Origin: Pseudoalteromonas amylolytica
GTDB taxonomy: Bacteria > Pseudomonadota > Gammaproteobacteria > Enterobacterales > Alteromonadaceae
DNA: 64,000 bases
Reading direction: 5' to 3'
Assembly: GCF_001854605.1 (NCBI RefSeq)
Contig: NZ_MKJU01000025.1
Span: forward strand, 124,378-188,377
Of this stretch, positions 45,352 through 53,553 are shown one piece after another; the first letter of the stretch is position 1, and each line of letters begins with the position of its first letter. The translations under genes and the position numbers were made by a program. The notes under the pieces are model-generated. The model was not told the DNA's origin, made no database searches, and was given only the letters and a program-made list of their open reading frames with translations.

Positions 45352-46268
45352 AGTACCTGCCTGCTTTTTAACGTGTTCACAATAGTATCTATATCAAGCC
45401 CTGCTTTTATCCGAGCAGTGTGTTGTGATGACACCTGATCAATAAACCTGTCAGGGATACCGAAGCGATGTACATTCACCGCCATACATTGTTCATTGTA
45501 ATACTCCAATACTGCGCTACCAAAGCCACCGTTGACGTTGTGCTCTTCGAGTGTGATAAGGTGTTCAAACCTTGATGCTGCGTTGCTGAGGTATGTGGAA
45601 TCTAGTGGTTTTACCGTATGAAAGCTCACTAGCTCGGCTTCGATACCATGTTGCAGCAATTCTTGGTGAAGCTGTTGGGCTACGGGCATAATTGTACCGT
45701 TCGCCAAGATGGCTACAGATTTTCCTGGATTCATCACGTAAGCTTGACCAAACTTTAGAGCTGGTAGTGTACTGTGTACTTTAGGTTCATTTTTCTTACC
45801 AATTCTAAAGTAGCAAGGTGCATTGAGAGCGATTAACTGAGGCATCAAGATAGCCAGCTCGTCAGCATCAGCTGGGCACACGATATTCATATTTGGTAAC
45901 GCTCGCATTAATGCGATATCTTCAAACGAATGGTGAGTTGGTCCTAAATTAGCGTAAGACAAACCTGAGCCCGTACCAACAATGATCACTGGCTGATTCT
46001 GATATGCAATATCGATTTTGATTTGCTCAAAATTACGAGCGGTGGTGAAGGGTGTAATAGTATAAATAAAGGGTTTATGCCCCATCATGGCTGCACCAGA
46101 TGCCATGGACGCCATATTCGCTTCCGCTATCCCTGCGTTAATTGTACGAGTGGGTGCAACCTCTTTTAGGTTGTTGAACAGCCTGTTACCAATATCCGCA
46201 TAAAACAGCATGATGCTATCATCATTACTGGCTAATTCTGTTAGTTTGGCGGCAAATGCGTTTCTCAT
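45348..46268 (-). CDS. Split transketolase, C-terminal (pyrimidine-binding) subunit
   Basis: 306 residues covering the pyrimidine-binding and C-terminal domains. AGIAEANMASMASGAAM contains the catalytic glutamate that activates the thiamin ring, followed by the aromatic YTITPFTTARNFEQIKIDIAY. C-terminal LEEHNVNGGFGSAV is typical of transketolase C domains. It pairs with the upstream N-subunit, with overlapping stop/start. Together they would transfer a two-carbon ketol unit to an aldose phosphate. Confidence 0.88.
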   Translation of the reverse strand: MRNAFAAKLTELASNDDSIMLFYADIGNRLFNNLKEVAPTRTINAGIAEANMASMASGAAMMGHKPFIYTITPFTTARNFEQIKIDIAYQNQPVIIVGTGSGLSYANLGPTHHSFEDIALMRALPNMNIVCPADADELAILMPQLIALNAPCYFRIGKKNEPKVHSTLPALKFGQAYVMNPGKSVAILANGTIMPVAQQLHQELLQHGIEAELVSFHTVKPLDSTYLSNAASRFEHLITLEEHNVNGGFGSAVLEYYNEQCMAVNVHRFGIPDRFIDQVSSQHTARIKAGLDIDTIVNTLKSRQVL

Positions 46269-47071
46269 TTTAGGCCTAGCTCCTCTTTTGCCATCATGAC
46301 TTCATCAACAGTAGGAATTCGGTAATGCCAGTTGTTATCGTTCTCCATGAAAGAGATACCTTTCCCCTTTATAGTATCTGCAATAATACAAACAGGTTGT
46401 TGTTGTACTTGCGCTGCATCAAACGCTTCTATCAGTGCTTGATGATCATGTCCATTCACTCGTATGGTGTGCCAGCCAAAAGCACGCCACTTTTCATCAA
46501 GAGGTTCGAGGTGCATGATCTCGCAGCTTTCTCCAGTACCTTGCAATTTATTAAAATCAACAATCGCAACTAAGTTATTCAATTGTTTTGCAGGCGCAAA
46601 CATAGCAGCTTCCCACACCGTGCCCTCATTGATTTCACCATCACCCATAAGCACATAAAATCGATTGCTCAGACCCTGAACTTTAGCGCTCAAGGCCATG
46701 CCAGAGGCAAGAGACAATGCGTGCCCTAATGAACCTGATACGGTTTCTACGCCGGCTGGTGCGTGAATGCCTGGATGTTCTTCAAATTGAGAACCGTCGC
46801 TACCATGTTGATATAAATCTTCGATGGGAAAATACCCACGATAGGCGAGTGTAGTGTACAGTGCACTGGCCGCGTGGCCTTTGCCCAGTAAAAAGTAGTC
46901 TCGGTCTTTGCTCTTTGGTTGCTGTGGCTCTACATTTAGCACTTGCCAATATAGCGTGCTAAGAATGTCTGTACACGACAAACAACTCCCCAAGTGAGGT
47001 GTTGATGTTTTGGATGATACATCACACAGCGTATAGCGAATATTTGCGCTGATTTTTTCTAACTCTACCAC
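46265..47071 (-). CDS. Split transketolase, N-terminal (ThDP-binding) subunit
   Basis: 268 residues. It has the transketolase signature GHAASALYTTLAYRG and GSLGHALSLASGMAL. The ThDP-binding motif is GDGEINEGTVWEAAMFAPAKQLNN with the second Asn/Asp ligand in IVDFNKLQ. Housekeeping transketolase is a single chain of about 660 residues; this two-gene form is typical of specialised sugar pathways. Overlaps the C-subunit by four bases. Confidence 0.9.
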   Translation of the reverse strand: MVELEKISANIRYTLCDVSSKTSTPHLGSCLSCTDILSTLYWQVLNVEPQQPKSKDRDYFLLGKGHAASALYTTLAYRGYFPIEDLYQHGSDGSQFEEHPGIHAPAGVETVSGSLGHALSLASGMALSAKVQGLSNRFYVLMGDGEINEGTVWEAAMFAPAKQLNNLVAIVDFNKLQGTGESCEIMHLEPLDEKWRAFGWHTIRVNGHDHQALIEAFDAAQVQQQPVCIIADTIKGKGISFMENDNNWHYRIPTVDEVMMAKEELGLK

Positions 47072-47971
47072 TTAGGTTCTCCTGACATCCCAACCAACGA
47101 TATCCGCGTATAGCTCGTAATCACGCTGGTAATAGGCATAAAGCGTGCTGAGAGATTGCTCACTTAGCATTTCATAGGTTGACTCTCCATCCAATGAAGG
47201 CGCAACCGATTTGGTTACATTATGCTCAGCAAATGTCACCCCTAGTTTTTGCTCGAGCGTTGAGACTTGCTTGATATCAACCAATTGGTCATAGAAACTG
47301 ATGTTATCGCCAACATATTCATTCTGTGGGCAGAAATGGTCATGAATATCATAGTTACCTAAGTAAAACGCAAAGTTACTAATGAAATCGTTGATATCGT
47401 TCGATTTAAAACGTTTTGAACGTAATACAATATGGTTATATGCGGAAATGAATCGCTTGATTGGATCTCGCATGATGGCAAACTTAAAGTATTGCTGAAG
47501 GTCAGAGTCCATTTCCCAAATACTTTGGCTTTCCATAAAGTATCGATCGAGGTCCAGACTACGTTGAGTTTGAGGATCAAATTGAGGTGCTTGACCATAG
47601 GTAGCGGTGTAAAAATGACTCGAAACAGATGAGTTCATGACTTTTGGACAGCGCTTGTAAATCAGTTTAGCTTTGTTATCAAACAGATAGTTATGCATCG
47701 GCCAGTTGTATCTTCTACATTCATAACTTGCGTTTAAATGTAGATGCACGATGTCGTTGAACATTTGTCGCTCTGACGCTAGGTATAAAATGTCCAATTT
47801 AGGTTTCTCAAAAAGAAACTCGTCAATATGATAATAGGTGGCAGGTAGCTCAGAGACCTCTCTGGGCTCATCTACAAAGCAACTGACTTCGATGTTATGG
47901 TTGACTTTGGTTAAGAACTGGAAAAGTTCTTTGGCGCCTTTACCTGTTCCGACTATTCCAACTTTTTTCAT
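47072..47971 (-). CDS. Sulfotransferase-family protein with N-terminal Rossmann domain
   Basis: 299 residues. Residues 1-80 form a small nucleotide-binding domain (KKVGIVGTGKGAKELFQFLTK) resembling PglD-type N-termini. Residues about 103-290 fit Sulfotransfer_2: a 5'-phosphosulfate region YKRCPKVMNSSVSSHF (105-120) and the 3'-phosphate motif FAIMRDPIKRFISAYNH (164-180). PAPS-dependent transfer of sulfate to a sugar or glycan is the family reaction. The fusion is unusual. It adjoins the transketolase genes with no gap, supporting a place in the same pathway. Confidence 0.72.
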   Translation of the reverse strand: MKKVGIVGTGKGAKELFQFLTKVNHNIEVSCFVDEPREVSELPATYYHIDEFLFEKPKLDILYLASERQMFNDIVHLHLNASYECRRYNWPMHNYLFDNKAKLIYKRCPKVMNSSVSSHFYTATYGQAPQFDPQTQRSLDLDRYFMESQSIWEMDSDLQQYFKFAIMRDPIKRFISAYNHIVLRSKRFKSNDINDFISNFAFYLGNYDIHDHFCPQNEYVGDNISFYDQLVDIKQVSTLEQKLGVTFAEHNVTKSVAPSLDGESTYEMLSEQSLSTLYAYYQRDYELYADIVGWDVRRT

Positions 47972-47983
47972 GAACTCGTTCCC

Positions 47984-48646
47984 TTATGGTATAAACCAGT
48001 AAAAGTCGCCCGTGTAACCGTTATCAGCAAAAAATTGCTTCCAGTCATTTACGTGCATAATGGTTTTTGCTGTTAATGCCCACTCGAGCATACGCTCTTT
48101 TTCTTCATCGTTGCGATAAGCATCCACAGTGATGAATGATTTCCCACGACTCACACGCTCGATCTCTCTCAGCGCCATCGCACATTCATGCTCGTCTAAG
48201 TTGTGGATAGTATTGATAGACATCACAACATCAAAGCTGTTGTCTTCAAAAGGCAGCGCCTTTGCATCACCTTGAGAGAGTAAATCTTTAACTTCCTCTT
48301 TTGCATTCTCTAAAGCGTACTGAGAAATATCCACGCCACGTAGCGTGATCCCTGGAATATGCTGTTGTAAGTCATAAAGCATAAACCCTTTGGCACATCC
48401 GACATCTAGCAAAGAGCTGTCGTTTGTAAGGCCAAAATGCGCTTGTAGGTCGGGTACTACTGGTTGCCAAAAACGTGGCATGTAGCTAAAACCGCCGTAT
48501 CCATAGGTACGATCGCCATCGAAAAAGTCTTTACCGTATTGACGGGCTATTTCACGATCAGCTTCAGTAATAACTTTTGCTCGACCTTTTGTGTCACGTT
48601 TAGACTTTGGATAATTTCTTAGTAAGTCGATTTCGTTTCCTAACAT
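47984..48646 (-). CDS. Class I SAM-dependent methyltransferase
   Basis: 220 residues with SAM motif I LLDVGCAKGFMLYDL, then RGVDISQYALENA, LPFEDNSFDVVMSINTIHNLDE and a C-terminal sheet. The motif I residues DVGCAKG are typical of the Methyltransf_11/25 group. The N-terminal region (REIARQYGKDFFDGDRTYGYGGFSY) is shared by methyltransferases from polysaccharide clusters. Substrate unknown; a nucleotide sugar is likely. Confidence 0.82.
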   Translation of the reverse strand: MLGNEIDLLRNYPKSKRDTKGRAKVITEADREIARQYGKDFFDGDRTYGYGGFSYMPRFWQPVVPDLQAHFGLTNDSSLLDVGCAKGFMLYDLQQHIPGITLRGVDISQYALENAKEEVKDLLSQGDAKALPFEDNSFDVVMSINTIHNLDEHECAMALREIERVSRGKSFITVDAYRNDEEKERMLEWALTAKTIMHVNDWKQFFADNGYTGDFYWFIP

Positions 48647-48653
48647 AGATTTC

Positions 48654-49643
48654 TCAAGCCTTATGTATGTATTCGTTTGGCTGTGTTGCTAACACATCTA
48701 AATTATTTTTCACCCAGTTGATGGTGCGCTCTACACCATTTTCTAACGACACTTTGTCTTTCCAGCTGAGTTCGTTGCGTACTTTCTGGCTGTCCAGCAG
48801 ATATGCGGCATCTTTGCCGAGTCTATCTTCTGTTACTTCACATACTTGCTCGAAGGGGACATTTAGCATGTTGCAGATCATTTCGACTAAGGCGCGTATC
48901 GTAATCATGCGCTCCGTTGATATGTGGTAAATTTCTCCAGTCTTGCCATGCTCACCAATACGCTGTGTCGCGTCAGAAACGTCATCTATGTGGATGAATG
49001 AGCGGGTAGAGTGGCCACCGCCGTGCAAAGGTAACACCTTGCCTAACAAAGCAAATAGAATTGTTCTAGGAATAATACGGTAAAGTTGTTGACCCTCGCC
49101 GTACACATTTGCTGCGCGGGTAAACACCACTGGAAAATCATACACATCGCTGAAAGTGTGCAGGCTCATATCCGCTGCTGCGCGTGACACCGCATAAGGG
49201 GTGCTGGGGTGATAATTTCTATGCTCTGGTACTAGCCCTTCGCAACTGCCATACACTTCGGGTGTTGAAATATGAATGTATTTTTCAAACCCATCAAGTT
49301 GGCGTAGTGCGTTATGCAGTTTTATCGTCGAGACTGCATTGGTCATAAACCAGTGTTCCGGATACTGCCAACTTTGACCAACCATGCTTTGTGCCGCGAA
49401 GTTGTATACCTGTTTAATTTTCTTTTGCTTGATCAAAGCGACAATTTCATCAAGATGATGATTCAGGTCTAGCTGATGGAAGTCTGGTTGATTGGATTGC
49501 CAGCGATACGGAAGTAGTGCATCAATAGGCTCATGAGAGCGACTTGCTGCTATGACCGAATGTTCTTGTTTAAGCAGGTGAGCGCAAAATGATGCGCCCG
49601 AAAAAGAGTTACTGCCCAGTACTAAAATTGGGGAACTAGCCAT
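48654..49643 (-). CDS. NAD-dependent sugar epimerase/dehydratase, GDP-mannose dehydratase-like, atypical YxxxR
   Basis: 329-residue extended SDR. Glycine motif GSNSFSGASF is atypical, HISTPEVYG provides the Ser/Thr-Glu pair typical of GDP-mannose 4,6-dehydratases, and RSFIHIDDV is the usual substrate-binding segment. The YxxxK motif reads Y150-A-V-S-R154, with arginine in place of lysine. In a GDP-heptose or GDP-mannose pathway a 4,6-dehydratase would be expected. Whether this enzyme is active is open. Eight-base overlap with the upstream SIS gene. Confidence 0.78.
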   Translation of the reverse strand: MASSPILVLGSNSFSGASFCAHLLKQEHSVIAASRSHEPIDALLPYRWQSNQPDFHQLDLNHHLDEIVALIKQKKIKQVYNFAAQSMVGQSWQYPEHWFMTNAVSTIKLHNALRQLDGFEKYIHISTPEVYGSCEGLVPEHRNYHPSTPYAVSRAAADMSLHTFSDVYDFPVVFTRAANVYGEGQQLYRIIPRTILFALLGKVLPLHGGGHSTRSFIHIDDVSDATQRIGEHGKTGEIYHISTERMITIRALVEMICNMLNVPFEQVCEVTEDRLGKDAAYLLDSQKVRNELSWKDKVSLENGVERTINWVKNNLDVLATQPNEYIHKA

Positions 49644-50247
49644 GTTTTAATTCCTGATATAAGGCTTTCATGAGGATGTGGCCGATAACAACTTGGGTAT
49701 CTTCTGAGATTTGCATATCTTGAATATCAAAATGAAAGACCTGTTCTAGCATTGGCTTAGCTTTACCGCCATCAAACCCAAGAATACCAACAGTAGACAT
49801 GCCAATGGATTGAGCTTGTGTGATTGCGTTTATGATATTGCCCGAGTTACCGCTGCCTGACAAAACTAGCAGCACATCATTTTTGTCAGCTTTCACTTTC
49901 AGTTGGTGGGCAAATATATTGTCATAACCAATATCGTTGCCCAAACAGGTAAGCACTGAGCTATTTGCTGGCAGGGCTTCAACTTTTAACGCGTCCCCTT
50001 GTGGGTTGATCCCAAAAGTAAAGTCGTTAGCCAAGTGAATGGCGTTGGCGGCGGACCCGCCGTTACCACATAAGTACAAAGTACCGCCACGCTTTTTCAT
50101 TGCCAGCAATGTATCGACAAAGGTTCTTATCTTTTTGCCATCCAGTTGTGATAATACTTTACTCAAAGTGGCAACGTAATCCTGCGTTAAACTCACAACG
50201 GGATCTTTTGAGGGCAATGGTGTTACGGTACTTTGTTGCTTAGTCAT
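49636..50247 (-). CDS. SIS-domain phosphosugar isomerase, GmhA-like
   Basis: 203 residues from MTKQQSTVTPLPSKDP. The start at 50247 forms an ATGA overlap with the stop of the upstream gene; an ATG at 50268 is less likely. SIS motifs: GTLYLCGNGGSAANAIHLANDF near 55, LLVLSGSGNSGNIINAI near 122. It resembles sedoheptulose-7-phosphate isomerase GmhA, which makes D-glycero-D-manno-heptose 7-phosphate, a natural product for the transketolase/kinase/phosphatase genes nearby. It is separate from any LPS gmhA. Confidence 0.82.
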   Translation of the reverse strand: MTKQQSTVTPLPSKDPVVSLTQDYVATLSKVLSQLDGKKIRTFVDTLLAMKKRGGTLYLCGNGGSAANAIHLANDFTFGINPQGDALKVEALPANSSVLTCLGNDIGYDNIFAHQLKVKADKNDVLLVLSGSGNSGNIINAITQAQSIGMSTVGILGFDGGKAKPMLEQVFHFDIQDMQISEDTQVVIGHILMKALYQELKHG

Positions 50248-51191
50248 AATACTTCTCGCTGCATCCATTTAAGGTTGTAGTAACGATCTTCATCGGTGAG
50301 TTTGCCTTGCTGATAGGCCGCTATGATTTCATCAATCGCAACGGCAACTGACTTTTTAGGTATAAAGCCTGTTGCTAATAACTTATCTGAGTTGATGCGG
50401 TAACAACGAGGATCATTTGAAGGGGTTACTTCTATTTCACATTCAACCTTCTCTTGCACCATCTTAGCAATATCCATAATGGAGATATTTTCAAATCCCG
50501 CATTAAATACGCCAGAGGTTTTTGAAGGATTTTCAAGCATATAAATATACAGATCAGTGATGTCGTCGATGTGAATATTTGGACGGACCTGCGCACCACC
50601 GAAAACAGTGATTTTGCCATTTTTTAACGCTTGCATCGTCAACATATTGACGGAAACGTCAAGGCGCATTCTTGCAGATAGGCCACAAACTGTTGCTGGG
50701 CGAACTATTTGCACAGCCATGTCGTCAGCGTAGCTAAGCAGTACACGCTCCGCGACCATCTTTGTTTTGTTGTACTCTGAAATCGGCTCAAGCGTCAGGT
50801 CTTCGGTAACTTGCTCTTCTTCTTTGACACCATAAACACTGCCAGAAGAGGCATAAATAAACTGCTTGATACCTTGACGCTTAGCTTTATCAGCCAGTTG
50901 CATTGTAGCAAGCGCACTGACTTCCCATGTTAACTTAGGATCTAAGTCTCCACATGGATCATTGGCGATGGATGCCAAGTGAATGATGCTATCTACACCT
51001 TCTAAATCGACATCAGCGGTTTGCCTGACGTCTCCTTTGATTACAGAAAGATTGTCATGCTCAGGTAAAAAGTTACCAAACCACTGTGTATCCAATGCAA
51101 TGACTCGGTAGCCTTTGTCTAAAAGCTTTGGAACTAAAACGGTGCCTTTATAACCAGTGGCACCTGTTACTAAAACTGTTTTATTACGCAT
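50244..51191 (-). CDS. NAD-dependent epimerase/dehydratase
   Basis: 315-residue extended SDR. GATGYKGTVLVPKLLDKG is the NAD motif, ASSGSVYG gives catalytic Ser/Thr, and EYNKTKMVAERVLL carries the YxxxK (Y, K). RPATVCGLSARMRLDVSVNMLTMQAL is substrate-binding. It is the first gene of the 16-gene reverse operon. It probably works on a nucleotide sugar (4-epimerase, dehydratase or 3,5-epimerase type cannot be distinguished). Confidence 0.85.
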   Translation of the reverse strand: MRNKTVLVTGATGYKGTVLVPKLLDKGYRVIALDTQWFGNFLPEHDNLSVIKGDVRQTADVDLEGVDSIIHLASIANDPCGDLDPKLTWEVSALATMQLADKAKRQGIKQFIYASSGSVYGVKEEEQVTEDLTLEPISEYNKTKMVAERVLLSYADDMAVQIVRPATVCGLSARMRLDVSVNMLTMQALKNGKITVFGGAQVRPNIHIDDITDLYIYMLENPSKTSGVFNAGFENISIMDIAKMVQEKVECEIEVTPSNDPRCYRINSDKLLATGFIPKKSVAVAIDEIIAAYQQGKLTDEDRYYNLKWMQREVL

Positions 51192-51354
51192 GTTGTTAAC
51201 TCAACTTTTCTAATCTTTAGCCAGTACTTAACTTATACTTGTGGCATCTCTGCGCAACTCATATTGTCGGTGAGTGATGCAAAATAAATGCCGTACTGTT
51301 TCGGTTTTGATGTTTTATTTGTTACCTGCGCTACAAGTAATGTATTTCATACTT
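51192..51354 (-). promoter_or_regulatory. Upstream region of the reverse glycan operon
   Basis: 163-base gap between the cytidylyltransferase and the first SDR of the long operon, so it probably holds an operon promoter. No sigma54 or sigma28 consensus was found in it; a sigma70 site could not be assigned with confidence. Confidence 0.4.
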
Positions 51355-52098
51355 TTAAACGCTCTTTTGCTCTACATGTTTATTTATATCGGTAAGTTCA
51401 GGCTTTTCCTTTAATGCTTTCATTAAATCTGCATAAGAAAAGTCTAGGCGATTGTTAAAATGAGCGTAAATAGCACTGATGGCCTTGTAATCGTCAGGTT
51501 CATCCAAAGTGATTCGCAAATGACTGTAGTCAGAGCCTGCACTGAGTGTATGTGTGGTCATGGTTTGGAATTTTGGCATTCCTAAGGTGACGTGCTCGCG
51601 TGCGGCAGGATCCGTGGCGTTTAAATGTGCGGCTTCAAGTAACTGAAATGAAAAAGCACAACAGTCTAACCCTCTGGGAAAACCACTGTGCGGACCTAAA
51701 TTAACCATATCAAACTGGTTTTCTTTATGTAGTTTGATAACGTCGGAACACAGTGATTCATCTATCAACGGACAGTCGCTGGTGAGTCTAACTATCGTGG
51801 TGTTTGGCTTTGCACCAAACTTTGTTGCGGCACCGTAATAGCGCCCAAGTACATCTTCAGTATCTCCCTGAAAAGTTGCTACTCCTAACTTTTGACATAG
51901 TGCCATTATGGGCGCTTCTGTTCCATCATTGGTTGTTGCTACAATAATAGAAGCACGCCAGCGTGGTAGCCTTTCGATCATAACTTGCAAAACTGGTTTG
52001 CCACACAATGGCAACATAACTTTGCCAGGAAGCCGAGTAGAGGTCATTCGTGCTTGAATGATGATTTGTACTGGGTGCATCGAAGTCTTTGTTATCAT
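51355..52098 (-). CDS. SpsF/PseF-type cytidylyltransferase (probable CMP-pseudaminate synthetase)
   Basis: 247 residues of the CMP-nonulosonate synthetase fold: IIIQARMTSTRLPGKVMLPLCGKPVLQVMIERL near the N-terminus, IVRLTSDCPLIDE for metal binding and DEPDDYKAISAIYAHF near the end. The QARM...RLPGK motif marks the SpsF branch, which replaces PseF in many pse clusters. It would activate pseudaminic acid (or the acylated variant) with CTP. A second in-frame ATG at 52080 (MHPVQIII) is an alternative start. It is divergent from pseI. Confidence 0.82.
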   Translation of the reverse strand: MITKTSMHPVQIIIQARMTSTRLPGKVMLPLCGKPVLQVMIERLPRWRASIIVATTNDGTEAPIMALCQKLGVATFQGDTEDVLGRYYGAATKFGAKPNTTIVRLTSDCPLIDESLCSDVIKLHKENQFDMVNLGPHSGFPRGLDCCAFSFQLLEAAHLNATDPAAREHVTLGMPKFQTMTTHTLSAGSDYSHLRITLDEPDDYKAISAIYAHFNNRLDFSYADLMKALKEKPELTDINKHVEQKSV

Positions 52099-52264
52099 TA
52101 TATTTGAGATAAATATAGCAAATCATTACACTCAAAGACAGTGATCAATGTGAGCCAGCCAAGACGACTATTACGATTGCTGCAACTTTGTACGATAGAG
52201 GTCAAAACTCGGCTTGTAATTTGCTTAGAAATAGTCAGCGACATGAAAAAATATAGGAATTACC

Positions 52265-53305
52265 GTGACGTTTAAAACAGAGTTTCAAATTGCTAACACA
52301 TTTGTTGGACATCAACACCCTTGCTATGTGATAGCCGAAATGTCAGCAAATCATGGTCAATCATTAACTAAGGCAAAGGAGCTTGTGTACGCAGCCAAAG
52401 AGTCGGGAGCAGATGCAATCAAGCTACAAACTTATACAGCCGATACGCTGACCATGGATTGCAAACTGCCGCACTTTGAAGCTACAGGCCCTTGGCAAGG
52501 CCAATACTTGTACGATCTATATAAAAAAGCATACATGCCATGGGATTTCCATGCTGAGCTATTTGAACTTGCACAAAAGCTTGGTCTAACTTGTTTCTCA
52601 TCGCCATTTGATAAAACAGCTGTTGATTTACTTGAGCAGTTCGATGCGCCTGCATACAAAATCGCTTCTCCAGAGCTAATTGATCACCAGTTAATTAGAG
52701 ACGTTGCAGCAACTAAAAAGCCTGTGATTATGTCGACAGGCGGCGCAACGCTTGCGGAAATTGCCAATGCGGTCAAAGTCGCTCATGATGCCGGTGTGAC
52801 AGAGTTAGCCTTAATGAAGTGTACAAGTACCTATCCAGCACCTGCCAATAGCATCAATCTTCGCACCATTGCTCACATGCGAGAGGCATTTGGATGCCCA
52901 GTAGGTCTTTCCGATCACACATTAGGTAACGATGTACCGCTTGCCTCTGTGGCGGTGGGAGCTTGTATGATTGAAAAACATTTTGTGATGGATAAAAAAG
53001 ACGAAACTGCGGATAGCTTTTTCTCAATGACGCCAGATGAACTTGCTGCATTAGTGCATGGCGTCAGACAGATAGAACAGGCAATGGGAACAGTCCACTA
53101 TCCGAGTGAACCTTCAAAGGCTCGTCGCTGTGTCTATATAATTAAAGATGTTGCAGCTGGGGAAGTGTTGACCGAGAAACACGTGGCTCAAATGCGCCCA
53201 GGAGGTGGAGAAATCATGCCTGAGGCACTCCCTACAATTATTGGACGAACCACTCGTAAAGCTTTGGCAAGAGGCACGCAACTAGCGTGGGGAGACTTGA
53301 TATGA
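52265..53305 (+). CDS. pseI: Pseudaminic acid synthase
   Basis: 346-residue NeuB-family synthase that condenses 6-deoxy-AltdiNAc (or an acyl variant) with PEP to give pseudaminic acid. The NeuB domain carries CYVIAEMSANHGQSLTKAKELVYAAKESGADAIKLQTYT and LMKCTSTYPAPANSINLRTIAHMREAFG, in parts. A C-terminal SAF/antifreeze-like domain (about 285-346) follows. GTG start with AGGAA upstream. Its stop overlaps the ACP start (ATGA), linking them in translation. Confidence 0.92.
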   Translation: MTFKTEFQIANTFVGHQHPCYVIAEMSANHGQSLTKAKELVYAAKESGADAIKLQTYTADTLTMDCKLPHFEATGPWQGQYLYDLYKKAYMPWDFHAELFELAQKLGLTCFSSPFDKTAVDLLEQFDAPAYKIASPELIDHQLIRDVAATKKPVIMSTGGATLAEIANAVKVAHDAGVTELALMKCTSTYPAPANSINLRTIAHMREAFGCPVGLSDHTLGNDVPLASVAVGACMIEKHFVMDKKDETADSFFSMTPDELAALVHGVRQIEQAMGTVHYPSEPSKARRCVYIIKDVAAGEVLTEKHVAQMRPGGGEIMPEALPTIIGRTTRKALARGTQLAWGDLI

Positions 53306-53553
53306 GTACAGATAAGCGAGAGTTATTATCCCTGATCCAACAATTCTTTTTAGAGCGAGGGGTTGTTATTCCAGATGAGAAGTTGCCGAGCTATGATTTT
53401 ATGGCTGCAGGAAGCCTTGATTCATTTGAGGTTTTATCCTTGATCATGCACATTGAAATGCACTGTCAAATCAGTATACCAGCAGAACTATTACTAGATA
53501 AAAACAATGCAGAAATTGGCAACCTAGTTGATGCCATTCTAGGATTGGCATGA
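53302..53553 (+). CDS. Acyl carrier protein
   Basis: 83 residues from MSTDKRELL. The phosphopantetheine serine is S41 in GSLDSFEVL, with the acidic helix after it. ACP genes of this kind load an acyl group for transfer by a partner. Start at 53302 makes a four-base overlap with the pseI stop. Standing between pseI and the PseG-GNAT gene, with an acyl-activating enzyme downstream, it is unlikely to be the fatty-acid ACP. Confidence 0.88.
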   Translation: MSTDKRELLSLIQQFFLERGVVIPDEKLPSYDFMAAGSLDSFEVLSLIMHIEMHCQISIPAELLLDKNNAEIGNLVDAILGLA

